Assembly: GCA_947364235.1 (NCBI GenBank)
Contig: CANARY010000002.1
Span: 248,001-312,000, forward strand
Length of the DNA stretch: 64,000 bases
Source: an uncultured Candidatus Melainabacteria bacterium
GTDB lineage: Bacteria; Cyanobacteriota; Vampirovibrionia; Gastranaerophilales; Gastranaerophilaceae
Direction of reading: 5' to 3'
In this document: positions 16,851 through 26,197 of the stretch, piece after piece
Layout: the number at the start of each line of letters is the position of its first letter
Position numbering within the stretch: the stretch's first letter is position 1
Translations under genes and position numbers: made by a program
Notes under the pieces: model-generated
The model's database searches: none
Told to the model about the DNA's origin: nothing
What the model saw: the letters and a program-made list of their open reading frames with translations, nothing else

Positions 16851-17704
16851 AAAAATTTCTTAATGCAAGATTTCATCTGCGGGCTGCGGTTAATCCTGTA
16901 ATACGATTATTGTCCTGCTGTATGAAGGATAAAAATATGCTGAAACCGATAAAGCGTGAAGTTCCAGTAATAATATCTTTAACGTCTTATGCTGAAAGGT
17001 TTTCTGAACTTGATATATCTTTATATTCCTTGTTTAATCAGAGTTTTAAGCCTGACAGGATAATTTTATGGCTTAGTGATGAATATACTTTAAGCAGATT
17101 ACCTTATTCTATATCGCGGTTTATTAAAAACGGGCTGGAAATTCGTTTTGTCAAAGATATCCGTTCTTATACAAAGATAATTTATGCACTTAAAGAGTTT
17201 AGTGAAGCTATAATTGTTACTGCAGATGATGATATTTATTATCCGAAAGACTGGTTAAAGAAGCTTTATTATTCTTATCTTGCAAATCCAGAAGATATTC
17301 AAGTTCATCGTGCTCATCGTATTGAAATTGGTAAACACTACGAGAGCTGGGAAAAGCACGTGAAAGAAGAGTCTGCAAGATTTGATAATTTTTTAACAGG
17401 AGTCGGAGGAGTGCTTTATCCTCCTAAATGTTTTTCTTCAGAAGTTTTTCGTGAAGATGTTTTTCTTAAAAATGCACCCTATGCTGATGATATATGGCTT
17501 TGGATTATGGCGTTATTGAATAGCCGCAAAATTCGGGTTGTAAAAAATCACATAAGAACGCTTACCTGTGTAAATATTTTCAGGCAGATTTTTAAAAACT
17601 CAAAATCTTTATATGAATACAACTCTGCAGGCGGTAACGATGAGCAGCTTGAGAATTTGATGAAGCTTTACGGGCGGAATGTTTTGCCTAAATTGCAAAA
17701 ATAA
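16844..17704 (+). CDS. Glycosyltransferase-like protein (GT-A type)
   Basis: The product (286 aa) has a GT-A-like pattern: VIISLTSYAERF near residue 45, the LFNQSFKPDRIILWL segment, and an ADDDIYYP motif that would bind the nucleotide-sugar metal. Near the end is YADDIWLW. It resembles LPS or capsule glycosyltransferases of uncharacterised type. I favour the ATG at 16844, since the GAAGGGA is too close to the ATG at 16838. It overlaps the CCA-family gene by 7 bases at its start and the convergent glycosyltransferase by 17 bases at its end. Confidence 0.75.
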   Translation: MLKKFLNARFHLRAAVNPVIRLLSCCMKDKNMLKPIKREVPVIISLTSYAERFSELDISLYSLFNQSFKPDRIILWLSDEYTLSRLPYSISRFIKNGLEIRFVKDIRSYTKIIYALKEFSEAIIVTADDDIYYPKDWLKKLYYSYLANPEDIQVHRAHRIEIGKHYESWEKHVKEESARFDNFLTGVGGVLYPPKCFSSEVFREDVFLKNAPYADDIWLWIMALLNSRKIRVVKNHIRTLTCVNIFRQIFKNSKSLYEYNSAGGNDEQLENLMKLYGRNVLPKLQK

Positions 17705-18545
17705 GCTGATTATTAAATAAACTTATTTTTAACCGGCCATTATTTAAACTTACGTATATAATTTTTCGTCTAATCCAATTTGCTAAGATAAAAAATTGAG
17801 CAAATGCATTTTTATCTTTAATTGTTTCTTTATAAATTGAGATAGAAAATAAAAATTTTATCAGCCAGCTGTTCTTATCTCTGTTTAAATAGCTGTCGCT
17901 GTGCAGCCTCCAGCGTGTTAGTTCTTCATGAATATAGTAGAATTTATTAAAGCAGAGCTGCGCCTGAAGATAATAATCCAATGCGGACTTGCATAAAGGA
18001 TTGAACTTACATTCTTGTAAAAGCTCTTTTCGAACCATAAGAACGGAAAACGTCGGAATAATATTTGTTTTATAAACGATGTTTTTAAAGTTTGGAATAA
18101 ATTTTGATTTATTTAGCTTAACGATATATTGGTTAATGCTTTCAACATGTTTTTTATATTTTTCGATTTTGTATTTATCTTGAAAACATTCTACCGCAGT
18201 AAATATTACGTCTGCTCCATTTTTGGCAGCTTCGATTTTCTTTTCAAGAGACGAAGGATAAAACATATCATCGCTTTCTAAAAACGCAATCCATTTTCCT
18301 TCTGCAAATTCGATTCCTTTTTTCATAGTGCCTGCCAGTCCGAGGTTTTTGTCGTTAATTATAAGTTTAATTCTTGTATCATGTAAGTATTCTTCAATTA
18401 TATCAAGCGAATGGTCGGTAGAAGCGTCATCGATTATTATAAGCTCCCAGTTGGTGTAAGTTTGATTAATAACACTTCTGATAGCTTCGCGAATGTATTT
18501 TGCATAGTTATAGCTTGGCATTATAATGCTTATTTTGTCATCCAT
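17688..18545 (-). CDS. Family 2 glycosyltransferase
   Basis: This is a 285-residue GT2 protein with the opening ISIIMPSYNYAKYIREAI, the IIIDDASTD nucleotide-sugar site and the ESDDMF DxD-type motif. A membrane anchor is not apparent. Residues 185-285 form the acceptor region with no recognisable signature. It overlaps the preceding minus-strand glycosyltransferase by 16 bases, so the two are translated together and likely add successive sugars to the same surface glycan (LPS O-chain, capsule or protein glycan). Confidence 0.9.
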   Translation of the reverse strand: MDDKISIIMPSYNYAKYIREAIRSVINQTYTNWELIIIDDASTDHSLDIIEEYLHDTRIKLIINDKNLGLAGTMKKGIEFAEGKWIAFLESDDMFYPSSLEKKIEAAKNGADVIFTAVECFQDKYKIEKYKKHVESINQYIVKLNKSKFIPNFKNIVYKTNIIPTFSVLMVRKELLQECKFNPLCKSALDYYLQAQLCFNKFYYIHEELTRWRLHSDSYLNRDKNSWLIKFLFSISIYKETIKDKNAFAQFFILANWIRRKIIYVSLNNGRLKISLFNNQLIFAI

Positions 18546-19552
18546 TTTAATAATCTCTTTTTCATACGCAAATAGTTGTTTGTTAATAAAGGAAAACGTT
18601 CTTTAAGAAATCGTTTTATATTATATGATAAAAAGAATTTAATTTCTTTATCTGCAATAACTTTTTCAGTAAGTTTATGTGTGTATGCATTTTGTATAAA
18701 GCTTGTATCAATATAATTAATGAAAATTTCCTGCATTTTTTTGAATGGCAAAACTTTAAAATAGTATGAGTCAAGACAGTTATGTATCAATAGTTCATAA
18801 ATGTAGTTTAAAATCTCGGCTCTAACATTTTCTGGAAGCGCTTCTGCTATTTGATTTGCCCATTTAGTGTCTTTAACAATATTGTCAATGTAATGTGCTT
18901 TCTTAGTTAAAAGCGACCCTTTTCTATTAGCTCTGTAGCAGAGAAGTGAATCTTCAATGAATATTAAATTCTTTGCTTTTAGCGCAGCCCGCATTGCGTA
19001 TTCAATATCTTCAAGGCACCTGTAATCATTATAAAACAGATTGTTTTCCAGAATAAAGTCTTTTCTTAAAATCTTAATCCATGCGCTTGAGTTCCATATT
19101 CGAAAACACTCCGGCGTATTATAGATATTTACTTTTTTATATAAAAATTCGTATCTAAAGTAACTTGCAGCTTCTGATTTCCCTGTTGTTTCATCAAAAG
19201 AAGTATTAGTAAATCTGATTCCATCTATAGTATCGTCTAGATATTTTGAGAGTATTTCGTAAGCATTAAGCTCCATCCAATCATCAGAGTCGAGGCAATG
19301 TATAAATTCTCCGTTTGCAATTTTAATTCCTTCGTTGCGGCTGAGTCCTAAGCCAAGATTTTTCGGATTTTTGATGATTGTAATTTTATCTGCGTATTCT
19401 TTTAATATTTCTGGCGAAGAATCTGTTGAGCAGTCATTAACACAAATAATTTCAATGTTTTTATAAGTTTGATTTATAACCGAGTCAAGGCACTGCCTCA
19501 GGTATTTTTCGACATTATAAACAGGAATAACTACGCTGATTAATGGTTTCAT
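18530..19552 (-). CDS. Family 2 glycosyltransferase
   Basis: The 340-residue protein begins LISVVIPVYNVEKYLRQCL and has the ICVNDCSTDSSPEIL site and the HCLDSDDWME motif with the metal-binding DxD. It is of the long WcaA/EpsJ-like type with a basic C-terminus and is first in a two-gene minus-strand unit. The start lies in a divergent intergenic region that carries a long inverted repeat. Donor and acceptor sugars cannot be told from the sequence. Confidence 0.9.
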   Translation of the reverse strand: MKPLISVVIPVYNVEKYLRQCLDSVINQTYKNIEIICVNDCSTDSSPEILKEYADKITIIKNPKNLGLGLSRNEGIKIANGEFIHCLDSDDWMELNAYEILSKYLDDTIDGIRFTNTSFDETTGKSEAASYFRYEFLYKKVNIYNTPECFRIWNSSAWIKILRKDFILENNLFYNDYRCLEDIEYAMRAALKAKNLIFIEDSLLCYRANRKGSLLTKKAHYIDNIVKDTKWANQIAEALPENVRAEILNYIYELLIHNCLDSYYFKVLPFKKMQEIFINYIDTSFIQNAYTHKLTEKVIADKEIKFFLSYNIKRFLKERFPLLTNNYLRMKKRLLKWMTK

Positions 19553-19580
19553 AGGTTTATAATATCACGAATTCCTTGCC

Positions 19581-19661
19581 TTTCCCAGTACATTATTTTC
19601 TCAAAAAAAACGCTTCCGCTTCCGGCTTTTGCTAAAATTTTGAAAACAATGTACTGGGAAA
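19581..19661. repeat. 20-bp inverted repeat around a 41-bp spacer, between divergent glycosyltransferase genes
   Basis: The left arm 19581-19600 begins TTTCCCAGTACATT, and the right arm 19642-19661 ends AATGTACTGGGAAA. They are inverted copies with one mismatch in 20 bases. With a two-base bulge the pairing continues inward by TCAAAA/TTTTGA. The spacer contains CTTCCGCTTCCGG and TAAAAT. It occupies most of the 137-base region between two divergently transcribed glycosyltransferase genes. It could be an operator, a strong mRNA hairpin, a small mobile remnant or an invertible switch. Confidence 0.85.
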
Positions 19662-19689
19662 TCCGGTGTTTTTAAGGTAAAATTGCGTT

Positions 19690-20511
19690 ATGAAACTTAG
19701 TATTATAACACTTACGTATAACAAACTGGATTATACAAAGAACTTTATTGAGAGCCTTTACAAGTATACAAAAGATTTTGAACTTATTATTGTAGACAAC
19801 GGCTCTACAGATGGTACAGTAGAATATTTAAAGACAAAACCTGAGATAAAGCTTATTTTGAATAAAGAAAATCAAGGATTTTCAAAAGGAAACAATCAGG
19901 GGATTGAGGCTGCTGAAGGTGAATACATAGGGTTTTTAAATAATGATATTCTTTTGTATCCGAATTGGTTTGAAGCTTGCGAAAAAGTTTTTCAAACGGA
20001 AAGAGCTGGGTTTGTTTCTCCAAGGCATATAAATCCGCATTATGATAATACTAATGAGAAAAAATATATCAAATATTTTCAGGAGTTTAAATATAAAACT
20101 CCATATGAAAAAAGTTTTGATGAGTGTGTTTTTTCCTGTGTGATAACAAAACGCCAAGTTTTGGATGAAATCGGAGTTTTTGATGAGGCTTTCTTCCCTG
20201 CATTTTTTGAAGATAATGATTTGAAATATAGAGCGGTAGAAGCAGGATACGGAATTTATGTCACAAACGAAGCAGGATTTTTTCATTTTGGCTCGGTAAC
20301 TTCTGTAAAACATTCGCATAATATGGAAAAAAATAGAGCGTATTATTATTCAAAACATCCGTTTGCGGAGTATCTGTCGATTTCAGGAGCAGAAAAATTT
20401 CAGCTTCAAAGGATGGCTAAACAGTTTAAAATATTTCCTCTAAATAAGATTTACGCTTTTCATCTTTTAGTGATTAAGCTTATTAATCGTTTGAAAAAGG
20501 GTTTAAGATGA
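19690..20511 (+). CDS. Family 2 glycosyltransferase (rhamnosyltransferase-like)
   Basis: The 273-residue product has the pattern of WbbL/RfbF-type GT2 enzymes: SIITLTYNKLDYTKNFIESL, LIIVDNGSTDGT, NQGFSKGNNQGI, then the FLNNDILLYPNWFE DxD region and the FFPAFFEDNDLKYRA motif. Such proteins often add rhamnose or related sugars to lipid-linked glycans. The weak AAGG site lies 12 bases upstream. The stop overlaps the start of the next gene (ATGA), so the two are translationally coupled. Confidence 0.9.
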   Translation: MKLSIITLTYNKLDYTKNFIESLYKYTKDFELIIVDNGSTDGTVEYLKTKPEIKLILNKENQGFSKGNNQGIEAAEGEYIGFLNNDILLYPNWFEACEKVFQTERAGFVSPRHINPHYDNTNEKKYIKYFQEFKYKTPYEKSFDECVFSCVITKRQVLDEIGVFDEAFFPAFFEDNDLKYRAVEAGYGIYVTNEAGFFHFGSVTSVKHSHNMEKNRAYYYSKHPFAEYLSISGAEKFQLQRMAKQFKIFPLNKIYAFHLLVIKLINRLKKGLR

Positions 20512-21713
20512 AAATATTGTTTGATTGTACCGAGCTTTCTTATTTTTACGATACAAACGGACATAGAGCCGGAGTTTTTTATGTTGCGCTGAACCTGTTG
20601 AAAGAACTTCAAAAACGCGGATGTGATATTACGTTCTATTGTGATTTTAGACGCATAAAGTTTATGAAAAATATAAAAGAATTTTCAGAGGTAAACATAC
20701 TGGATGAATGTTCTTTTCTAAATAGAATAGTCTCTAATATTCTTTATATGACAAAAAATACACCTTATGTGATAAAGACTGCGGTAAATATTATTGCAAG
20801 ATTTTATGATAAATATCTGTATGTAAAAAGCAAAAAAGCCATCAAAAAAATAGAAGAGTTTGATGTTTACTTATCACCTTTTACTCCTCCTTCTGCTGAT
20901 ATACAGAGTGCAAACATTCAAAAATTTAGGATGCTTCATGATATTATTCCTATCTTAGAAAAAGGTATGCCGAAGAATACAAAAGACTGGCATTATAAAG
21001 TCTATAATACGATTAATGACAGAGATTTTTATTTTGCTAACTCTGAATGTACAAGAGATGATGTGCTAAAATATTTTCCGTTCATAAAACCTGAAAACAT
21101 TAAAACAACTTTACTTGGTGTAAATGACAATTTTTATCCTTGTAAAACCGACGAAAGTAAGAAATACGTTTTTTCTTTGTGTACTCTTGGAAAACGAAAG
21201 AATGTTATTTTTGCCATACGAAATTTTATCAGGTTTATTGAGAAAAACAAAATTAACGACCTTAAGCTGATACTTGGAGGCAGTAATTGGAAAACTTTTG
21301 AGGCTGAGCTTGATAAGACGCTTAAACAGTATGACAAATCTAAAATTCTTTTGACGGGGTATGTTAAAGATGAAGATTTACCCAAATTGTATTCAAACGC
21401 TTTAATGTTTGTTTATCCTTCTTTGTATGAAGGTTTCGGGCTTCCTGTTTTAGAAGCTATGAAGTGCGGATGTCCAGTTATAACTTCTAATGTTTCTTCA
21501 CTGCCGGAAGTTATCGGGCAGGCTGGTATCCAAATTAATCCAAATAATGATGATGAGATGGTAAAAGCGTACGAAAAATTTTATTATGATAATTTCTTTA
21601 GAGAACTTTGTGCAGAACGCGGTATGATTAGAGCAAGGGAATTTTCATGGTCAAAATGCTGTGAAGAAATTTTAGAGTTTATAAAAGAAAAATTAAATCA
21701 ACTTAATAAATGA
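20508..21713 (+). CDS. Family 4 glycosyltransferase
   Basis: The 401-residue protein has a GT-B fold pattern. The C-terminal half carries FSLCTLGKRKNV, ILTGYVKDEDLPKLYSNA and the retaining-transferase E-x7-E motif in YEGFGLPVLEAMKCGCPVI, followed by SSLPEV. The N-terminal half, with a GHRAGVFYVALNLL segment, is the acceptor domain. It is similar to mannosyltransferases of lipid-linked glycans. The ATGA overlap with the previous GT2 puts both in one unit. Confidence 0.92.
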   Translation: MKILFDCTELSYFYDTNGHRAGVFYVALNLLKELQKRGCDITFYCDFRRIKFMKNIKEFSEVNILDECSFLNRIVSNILYMTKNTPYVIKTAVNIIARFYDKYLYVKSKKAIKKIEEFDVYLSPFTPPSADIQSANIQKFRMLHDIIPILEKGMPKNTKDWHYKVYNTINDRDFYFANSECTRDDVLKYFPFIKPENIKTTLLGVNDNFYPCKTDESKKYVFSLCTLGKRKNVIFAIRNFIRFIEKNKINDLKLILGGSNWKTFEAELDKTLKQYDKSKILLTGYVKDEDLPKLYSNALMFVYPSLYEGFGLPVLEAMKCGCPVITSNVSSLPEVIGQAGIQINPNNDDEMVKAYEKFYYDNFFRELCAERGMIRAREFSWSKCCEEILEFIKEKLNQLNK

Positions 21714-21762
21714 TAACAAAAACCTTTTTCTACTTTAATATAAAATAGGAAAGAGGGTTCTA

Positions 21763-21954
21763 ATGGTAATAAGAGTTTTGTTTTTATTCTTATCATTAAT
21801 TGTTTTAGTGAATTTGTGTGTTATAACTTTGTGCTATATTACGGGCGAAAACTTGTATAAGAAGTATGGAAAACAAATGTTAATCACATTTGGTGCGTTC
21901 GTTTTTGTAGTAGCGGCTCTTTATGTTACTTTAGCACTTATAGCTCTGAATTAA
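21763..21954 (+). CDS. Small membrane protein, two transmembrane segments
   Basis: The 63-residue product is almost wholly hydrophobic: one helix at about 3-27, a short polar loop with GENLYKKYGKQ, and a second helix at about 38-62. An AAAGAGGG ribosome binding site precedes the ATG. It lies 15 bases before the SPFH protein gene on the same strand and is probably co-transcribed with it. I cannot assign a family. It may be a partner of the SPFH protein. Confidence 0.7.
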   Translation: MVIRVLFLFLSLIVLVNLCVITLCYITGENLYKKYGKQMLITFGAFVFVVAALYVTLALIALN

Positions 21955-21969
21955 TAAGAAAGGAATAGG

Positions 21970-22761
21970 ATGGACAAGAAATTTTTTGGTATGCCGGTAC
22001 TTGTTTTGTGCCTGCTGGTATGTTTTCTCATTATGTGTAATCCATTTGTAATGGTTGGTCCAGGTGAAAGAGGAATTAAGATTAGGTTAGGAGAAGTTGA
22101 ACCTCAATGTTATGGAGAAGGTTTGCATTTAATTTTTCCGTTTATTCAAAAATTTAGAACAATGGATGTCAGGACTCAGAAAAATACATTAACTACCGCC
22201 GTTTACACAAAAGATATTCAACAAGCAAGAATTACTTATGTAATTAACTACAATGTCCAGCCGGATAAAGTAAATAAATTGTTTCAAGAAGTCGGGATGG
22301 ACTATGTTTCAACTATTTTGACTCCTGTTGTTGAAGGTACTATCAAAGATATTATTGGAAAATGGAATGCTCAAGATTTGATTGCAAACAGGGAAAGAGC
22401 TACCGGAGATATATTGATGAAGCTTCAAAATCAGCTAAAAGACAATTATATTAATGTAACAGATTTTCAGATGACAGAGATAAATTATTCAGATGTGTTT
22501 GAACGTGCAATTGAAAGCAAAGTTACAGCTGAGCAGGAAGCGTTGAAAGCAAAAAATAAGACTGTTCAGGTTCAGGAAGAAGCTAAACAAAAAGTTATTG
22601 CAGCTGAAGCTGAAGCACGCTCTATGTCAATTAGAGCACAAGCTTTAAGCCAGAATAAATCTCTTGTACAGTATGAAGCAGTTCAAAAATGGGATGGCAA
22701 AATGCCTCAATATATGATGGGAAATTCGGTACCGTTTATAAACGTTAGTCCGTCAAGGTAA
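21970..22761 (+). CDS. SPFH/prohibitin family membrane protein (HflC-like)
   Basis: The product (263 aa) starts with a transmembrane helix (residues about 8-29), followed by GPGERGIKIRLGEVEP, the PFIQKFRTMDVRTQ segment and an SPFH domain up to about 180, then an alanine- and glutamate-rich coiled coil (KVTAEQEALKAKNK ... AEAEARSM). This is the plan of prohibitins, HflC and HflK, which form ring-like scaffolds in the inner membrane and affect FtsH or lipid domains. There is no HflK partner nearby. Its end overlaps the convergent GNAT gene by 17 bases. Confidence 0.9.
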   Translation: MDKKFFGMPVLVLCLLVCFLIMCNPFVMVGPGERGIKIRLGEVEPQCYGEGLHLIFPFIQKFRTMDVRTQKNTLTTAVYTKDIQQARITYVINYNVQPDKVNKLFQEVGMDYVSTILTPVVEGTIKDIIGKWNAQDLIANRERATGDILMKLQNQLKDNYINVTDFQMTEINYSDVFERAIESKVTAEQEALKAKNKTVQVQEEAKQKVIAAEAEARSMSIRAQALSQNKSLVQYEAVQKWDGKMPQYMMGNSVPFINVSPSR

Positions 22762-23227
22762 ATTCCATAATATAATCATCCATAACAAAGCCGTTACCGA
22801 TATCTGTGACGGCTTTGTCTATTATTTTAAAACCGTATTTTAAATAAGCATCAATAGTATTTTTATTATATTTGTTTACTGTCAGCTGAATTCTATTAAA
22901 TCCCAGCTTTTTAATCTCTTCAAAAGCTTTTTTGCCTAATTCCTTATGGCGAAATTCTTTTTTTATATAGAGTTTTGATAAGAATAAATAATCTTTGTAG
23001 TCTGAAACTCCAGTGTAGCCTGCGGTCTTTTCGTCAACTTTAAGAAAATAATATGTATAGTTTTCATTTTCTATCTGGTTAATTATCGCGTTTTCAGACT
23101 GAAACTTATCAACCATATAATCAATTTGTTCAGAAGTTAAAATGCAAGGCCAGTACTCGTGCCAGATTTCTGATGCAAGTAAAGCAAGTTCTTTAATATC
23201 TTTCTTTTCAACTCTTTCTAATTTCAT
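22745..23227 (-). CDS. GNAT family N-acetyltransferase
   Basis: The 160-residue product shows the GNAT order: MKLERVEKKDIKELALLASEIW at the start, a central strand with TAGYTGVSDYKDYLFLSKLYI, the acetyl-CoA loop in FRHKELGKKAFEEI, and the C-terminal NKYNKNTIDAYLKYGFK. The donor is acetyl-CoA; the acceptor is unknown. There is no operon partner. It ends inside the end of the SPFH gene on the opposite strand. Confidence 0.9.
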   Translation of the reverse strand: MKLERVEKKDIKELALLASEIWHEYWPCILTSEQIDYMVDKFQSENAIINQIENENYTYYFLKVDEKTAGYTGVSDYKDYLFLSKLYIKKEFRHKELGKKAFEEIKKLGFNRIQLTVNKYNKNTIDAYLKYGFKIIDKAVTDIGNGFVMDDYIMEFTLTD

Positions 23228-23275
23228 ATGTTTATTTTATAATAAAATGGTAATTATGTAAAAGGAGTGTGTATC

Positions 23276-24964
23276 ATGTTATCACCTGTAAATCAGGCTG
23301 ATAGCTGGACGTTTCGCGGTGCGCGAATAAATATACTGGCTACAGCAGACAACCACGGTAATATTATGAAAATGCCTATCTGGCTAAAGACTGTGGAAAA
23401 TAATGCAAAAGATATTTTTGCACGTTCAAACGAAGAAAGTACTAAAAATTTCTTTGCAATAGTTGGCGATTGGTTTATTAATCCATCAAAACGCGGTTAT
23501 TTAACAAAAACCAAATTATCAAACGGGGAGCTTCAAAACTTAGCAATGCTAAAGACAATCAGCATGCTCAGAATGATGGTTACTCACGCTGCTCACGGTG
23601 CTGCTTATTTTGAAACTTTGTTTACAGCTGGAAACCACTGTCTTGACGGCGGTGATGGATTTCTTTTGAATGTTATGAAGAAAAATCCGATGACTTCGCT
23701 TGTAACAAATGTTGATTTAGAGAAATCACCGGCAGTTAATCGCGCAATGATTCAAAACAATAGAATTGTGCAGTCGGCAGTTTATTCAATACCTGATGAT
23801 AAAAATCCAGATTTCTTCCATAAAGTTCTTTTCTTGGGAGTTACAATTCCGAGTATGGATTTTTATAATCCGGGGCTTTTGAAAGGAATGACGTTCTTTG
23901 ATAACTGTAATAAAAAAGATGCTAACTTAAAAGAAGAAGATTTAGGCGGTACTATTGAGTCTGTAAGAAAACATGTGGATGCATTCAAAGCTGAAAATAC
24001 AAAAGGTGCTGTTATTCTTTTATCCCATACAGGCGGAAGAATTTCAGAAATTATCTGTAAAAATGTTCCGCAAATTAACCTTGTTTTGAATGGTCATGAT
24101 CATAAAAATATCCAGACAAATGTGGGTAAAACAAGTGTAAACTCGCTCGGAAAAGATAATGAGATGATTAAAGCTTTAAACTTGGAATTTGATGACGAAG
24201 GGAATATCATAAAGACAACTATGACACCTTATTTTACCGGTGTTACTGTTGCAGATGGTATCGAAAATCATCAATTTAACAAATTCTTAGAAGAATTTTT
24301 AGCTCAAGATTTAGAGCCTGTATTATCTATGGAAGATGAACTTAAATACGGTAATGAGCTTAGATATTCTAACAGCTATTTGATGAATTATTTAACAACT
24401 GCTGTGAAAAAACAGCTTAATGAAAAAATCTCACCGGGGGTTTTCACAACTGCAATTCAGTCGTCAATTGTAAGAGGTGGATTAAAAGACGGGGCTAATA
24501 ATCTAGATATTATGAAAGTTTTTGACGGTGTAAGTGAAGATTTGTCTAACTTAAGAATGGGGACTTTGACTGGTGAAGAACTTTCAGGGCTTATTATAGA
24601 AAATGTTATTCAAAACCTAAAGGCTCCAACAAGAAATACAATTATCCACTGGTCAGATGTTCAAATTAATCGTTCTATGATATCTGAAATTACAGCAGGT
24701 AATTCCCAAAATAAATTGATAGATGCTATTAAAGTTAGAAATCAAGAAACTCAAGAATTTGAACCTATTGATTTGAAGAAAGAATACAGCATGATTATTA
24801 ATGATAAATTTCTTATAAAAGATGATATTGAATGGCCGCCAAAAATAAGAGACAGATTTGTTTCTCTTGATAAAACGTATGATGAGTTATTTAGAGAACA
24901 TCTAGAAAGTATTAAATACAAACCAGAGATAACGTCTAATACAAAAGAACAAAGAATAATCTAA
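23276..24964 (+). CDS. Metallophosphoesterase / 5'-nucleotidase-like protein
   Basis: This is a 562-residue protein with the calcineurin-like phosphoesterase motifs in order: D25-N-H27 in LATADNHGN, GDW near 63, GNHC at 120, LLSHTGG and GHDH in the VLNGHDHKN segment. A C-terminal 5'-nucleotidase-like domain follows at about 350-540 (for example TLTGEELSGLIIEN). There is no signal peptide, so unlike the typical UshA type it would be cytoplasmic unless exported otherwise. I chose the ATG at 23276 because the AAAGGAG is eight bases away; the GTG at 23267 touches that site. Confidence 0.85.
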   Translation: MLSPVNQADSWTFRGARINILATADNHGNIMKMPIWLKTVENNAKDIFARSNEESTKNFFAIVGDWFINPSKRGYLTKTKLSNGELQNLAMLKTISMLRMMVTHAAHGAAYFETLFTAGNHCLDGGDGFLLNVMKKNPMTSLVTNVDLEKSPAVNRAMIQNNRIVQSAVYSIPDDKNPDFFHKVLFLGVTIPSMDFYNPGLLKGMTFFDNCNKKDANLKEEDLGGTIESVRKHVDAFKAENTKGAVILLSHTGGRISEIICKNVPQINLVLNGHDHKNIQTNVGKTSVNSLGKDNEMIKALNLEFDDEGNIIKTTMTPYFTGVTVADGIENHQFNKFLEEFLAQDLEPVLSMEDELKYGNELRYSNSYLMNYLTTAVKKQLNEKISPGVFTTAIQSSIVRGGLKDGANNLDIMKVFDGVSEDLSNLRMGTLTGEELSGLIIENVIQNLKAPTRNTIIHWSDVQINRSMISEITAGNSQNKLIDAIKVRNQETQEFEPIDLKKEYSMIINDKFLIKDDIEWPPKIRDRFVSLDKTYDELFREHLESIKYKPEITSNTKEQRII

Positions 24965-24999
24965 AAAAAAATACACCGCATCTGCGGTGTATTTTTTTG
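24965..24999. terminator. Bidirectional terminator between convergent metallophosphoesterase and oadB
   Basis: A perfect 10-bp stem, ATACACCGCA/TGCGGTGTAT (24971-24992) with a 2-base loop (TC), is flanked by A and T runs on both sides. Confidence 0.93.
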
Positions 25000-25014
25000 T
25001 TTATCTTATTATTC

Positions 25015-26187
25015 CTAATGACAAAGTGCAAGTAATACGCCTGCTGCAACAGCAGAACCGATTACACCTGCTACGTTAGGACCCATTGCGTGCATCAAAA
25101 GGAAGTTTTGAGGGTTAGCTTCTAAACCTACTTTGTTAGCAACACGAGCTGCCATCGGAACAGCTGAAACACCTGCTGCACCAATAAGCGGGTTGATTTT
25201 TGTCTTAGAGAATAAATTCATAATATGTGCCATTATTACACCAGCTGCAGTTGCTACAGAGAATGCAATAATACCAAGTAATAATATGAACAATGTTTGA
25301 ACTGTTAAGAATTGGTCTGCTGAAAGTTTTGAACCTACAGATAAGCCTAAGAATATAGTAACAATATTGATTAAAGCATTCTGCATAGTGTCAGATAATC
25401 TATCAACAACTCCGCATTCTTTACATAAGTTACCAAATGTCAAAGCTCCAAGAAGAGGGCATGCATCAGGTAAGAAGATTGCACAGAGGATAAGTATAAC
25501 AAGAGGGAATACGATTTTTTCTCTCTTTGATACTTCTCTCAACTGAGTCATCTGGATTTCTCTTTGCTTTTTAGTTGTCAAAAGCTTCATGATAGGCGGC
25601 TGAATAACCGGAACAAGCGCCATATATGAATAAGCTGCAACAGCGATTGCTCCTAATAATTCAGGAGCGAGCTTTGAAGTTACAAAGATAGATGTCGGAC
25701 CGTCAGCACCGCCGATGATACCGATTGCACCTGATTGCGGAAGTGTAAATCCGAATATACATAGAGCCATTAATAAAGCACCAAATATACCGAATTGAGC
25801 AGCTCCGCCTAAAAGGGCAGTTTTAGGGTTAGCAATCAACGGACCGAAGTCTGTCATTGCACCAACACCCATGAAGATAATCAATGGGAATAAGCCTTGA
25901 TGAATACCTGCTTCATAGATAATTCCTAAGAAACCATGAGGTCCTGCTATATCGCAGACCGGAATGTTTGACAATAATCCGCCGAATGCGATAGGTACAA
26001 GAAGCAACGGTTCAAACTGCTTTTTGATACCTAACCAAAGTAAGAATAAGCAGATTAAAATCATCATCCATTGCCCATGCATGTGCAATACTTGTTCAAA
26101 ACCGCTTAGATTAGGGTCCGCAGGGAGAACAAAGTTCACAATACCTGTTGAATTCCATAGGTTCATTAAACCTTCTTGAATATTCAT
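25015..26187 (-). CDS. oadB: Oxaloacetate decarboxylase, sodium pump beta subunit
   Basis: OadB is the membrane subunit that couples carboxybiotin decarboxylation to sodium export. The product has 390 residues with about nine to eleven hydrophobic segments. It has the family features: [27 protein letters not shown] (the conserved D of the GADGPT motif), [14 protein letters not shown] and [16 protein letters not shown] near the end. It lies ten bases after oadA with a GGGGG ribosome binding site and ends at a strong terminator, so it is the last gene of the oad operon. The same fold serves methylmalonyl-CoA and glutaconyl-CoA decarboxylases; the alpha subunit points to oxaloacetate. Confidence 0.95.
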   Translation of the reverse strand: MNIQEGLMNLWNSTGIVNFVLPADPNLSGFEQVLHMHGQWMMILICLFLLWLGIKKQFEPLLLVPIAFGGLLSNIPVCDIAGPHGFLGIIYEAGIHQGLFPLIIFMGVGAMTDFGPLIANPKTALLGGAAQFGIFGALLMALCIFGFTLPQSGAIGIIGGADGPTSIFVTSKLAPELLGAIAVAAYSYMALVPVIQPPIMKLLTTKKQREIQMTQLREVSKREKIVFPLVILILCAIFLPDACPLLGALTFGNLCKECGVVDRLSDTMQNALINIVTIFLGLSVGSKLSADQFLTVQTLFILLLGIIAFSVATAAGVIMAHIMNLFSKTKINPLIGAAGVSAVPMAARVANKVGLEANPQNFLLMHAMGPNVAGVIGSAVAAGVLLALCH

Positions 26188-26197
26188 TCTTTACCCC

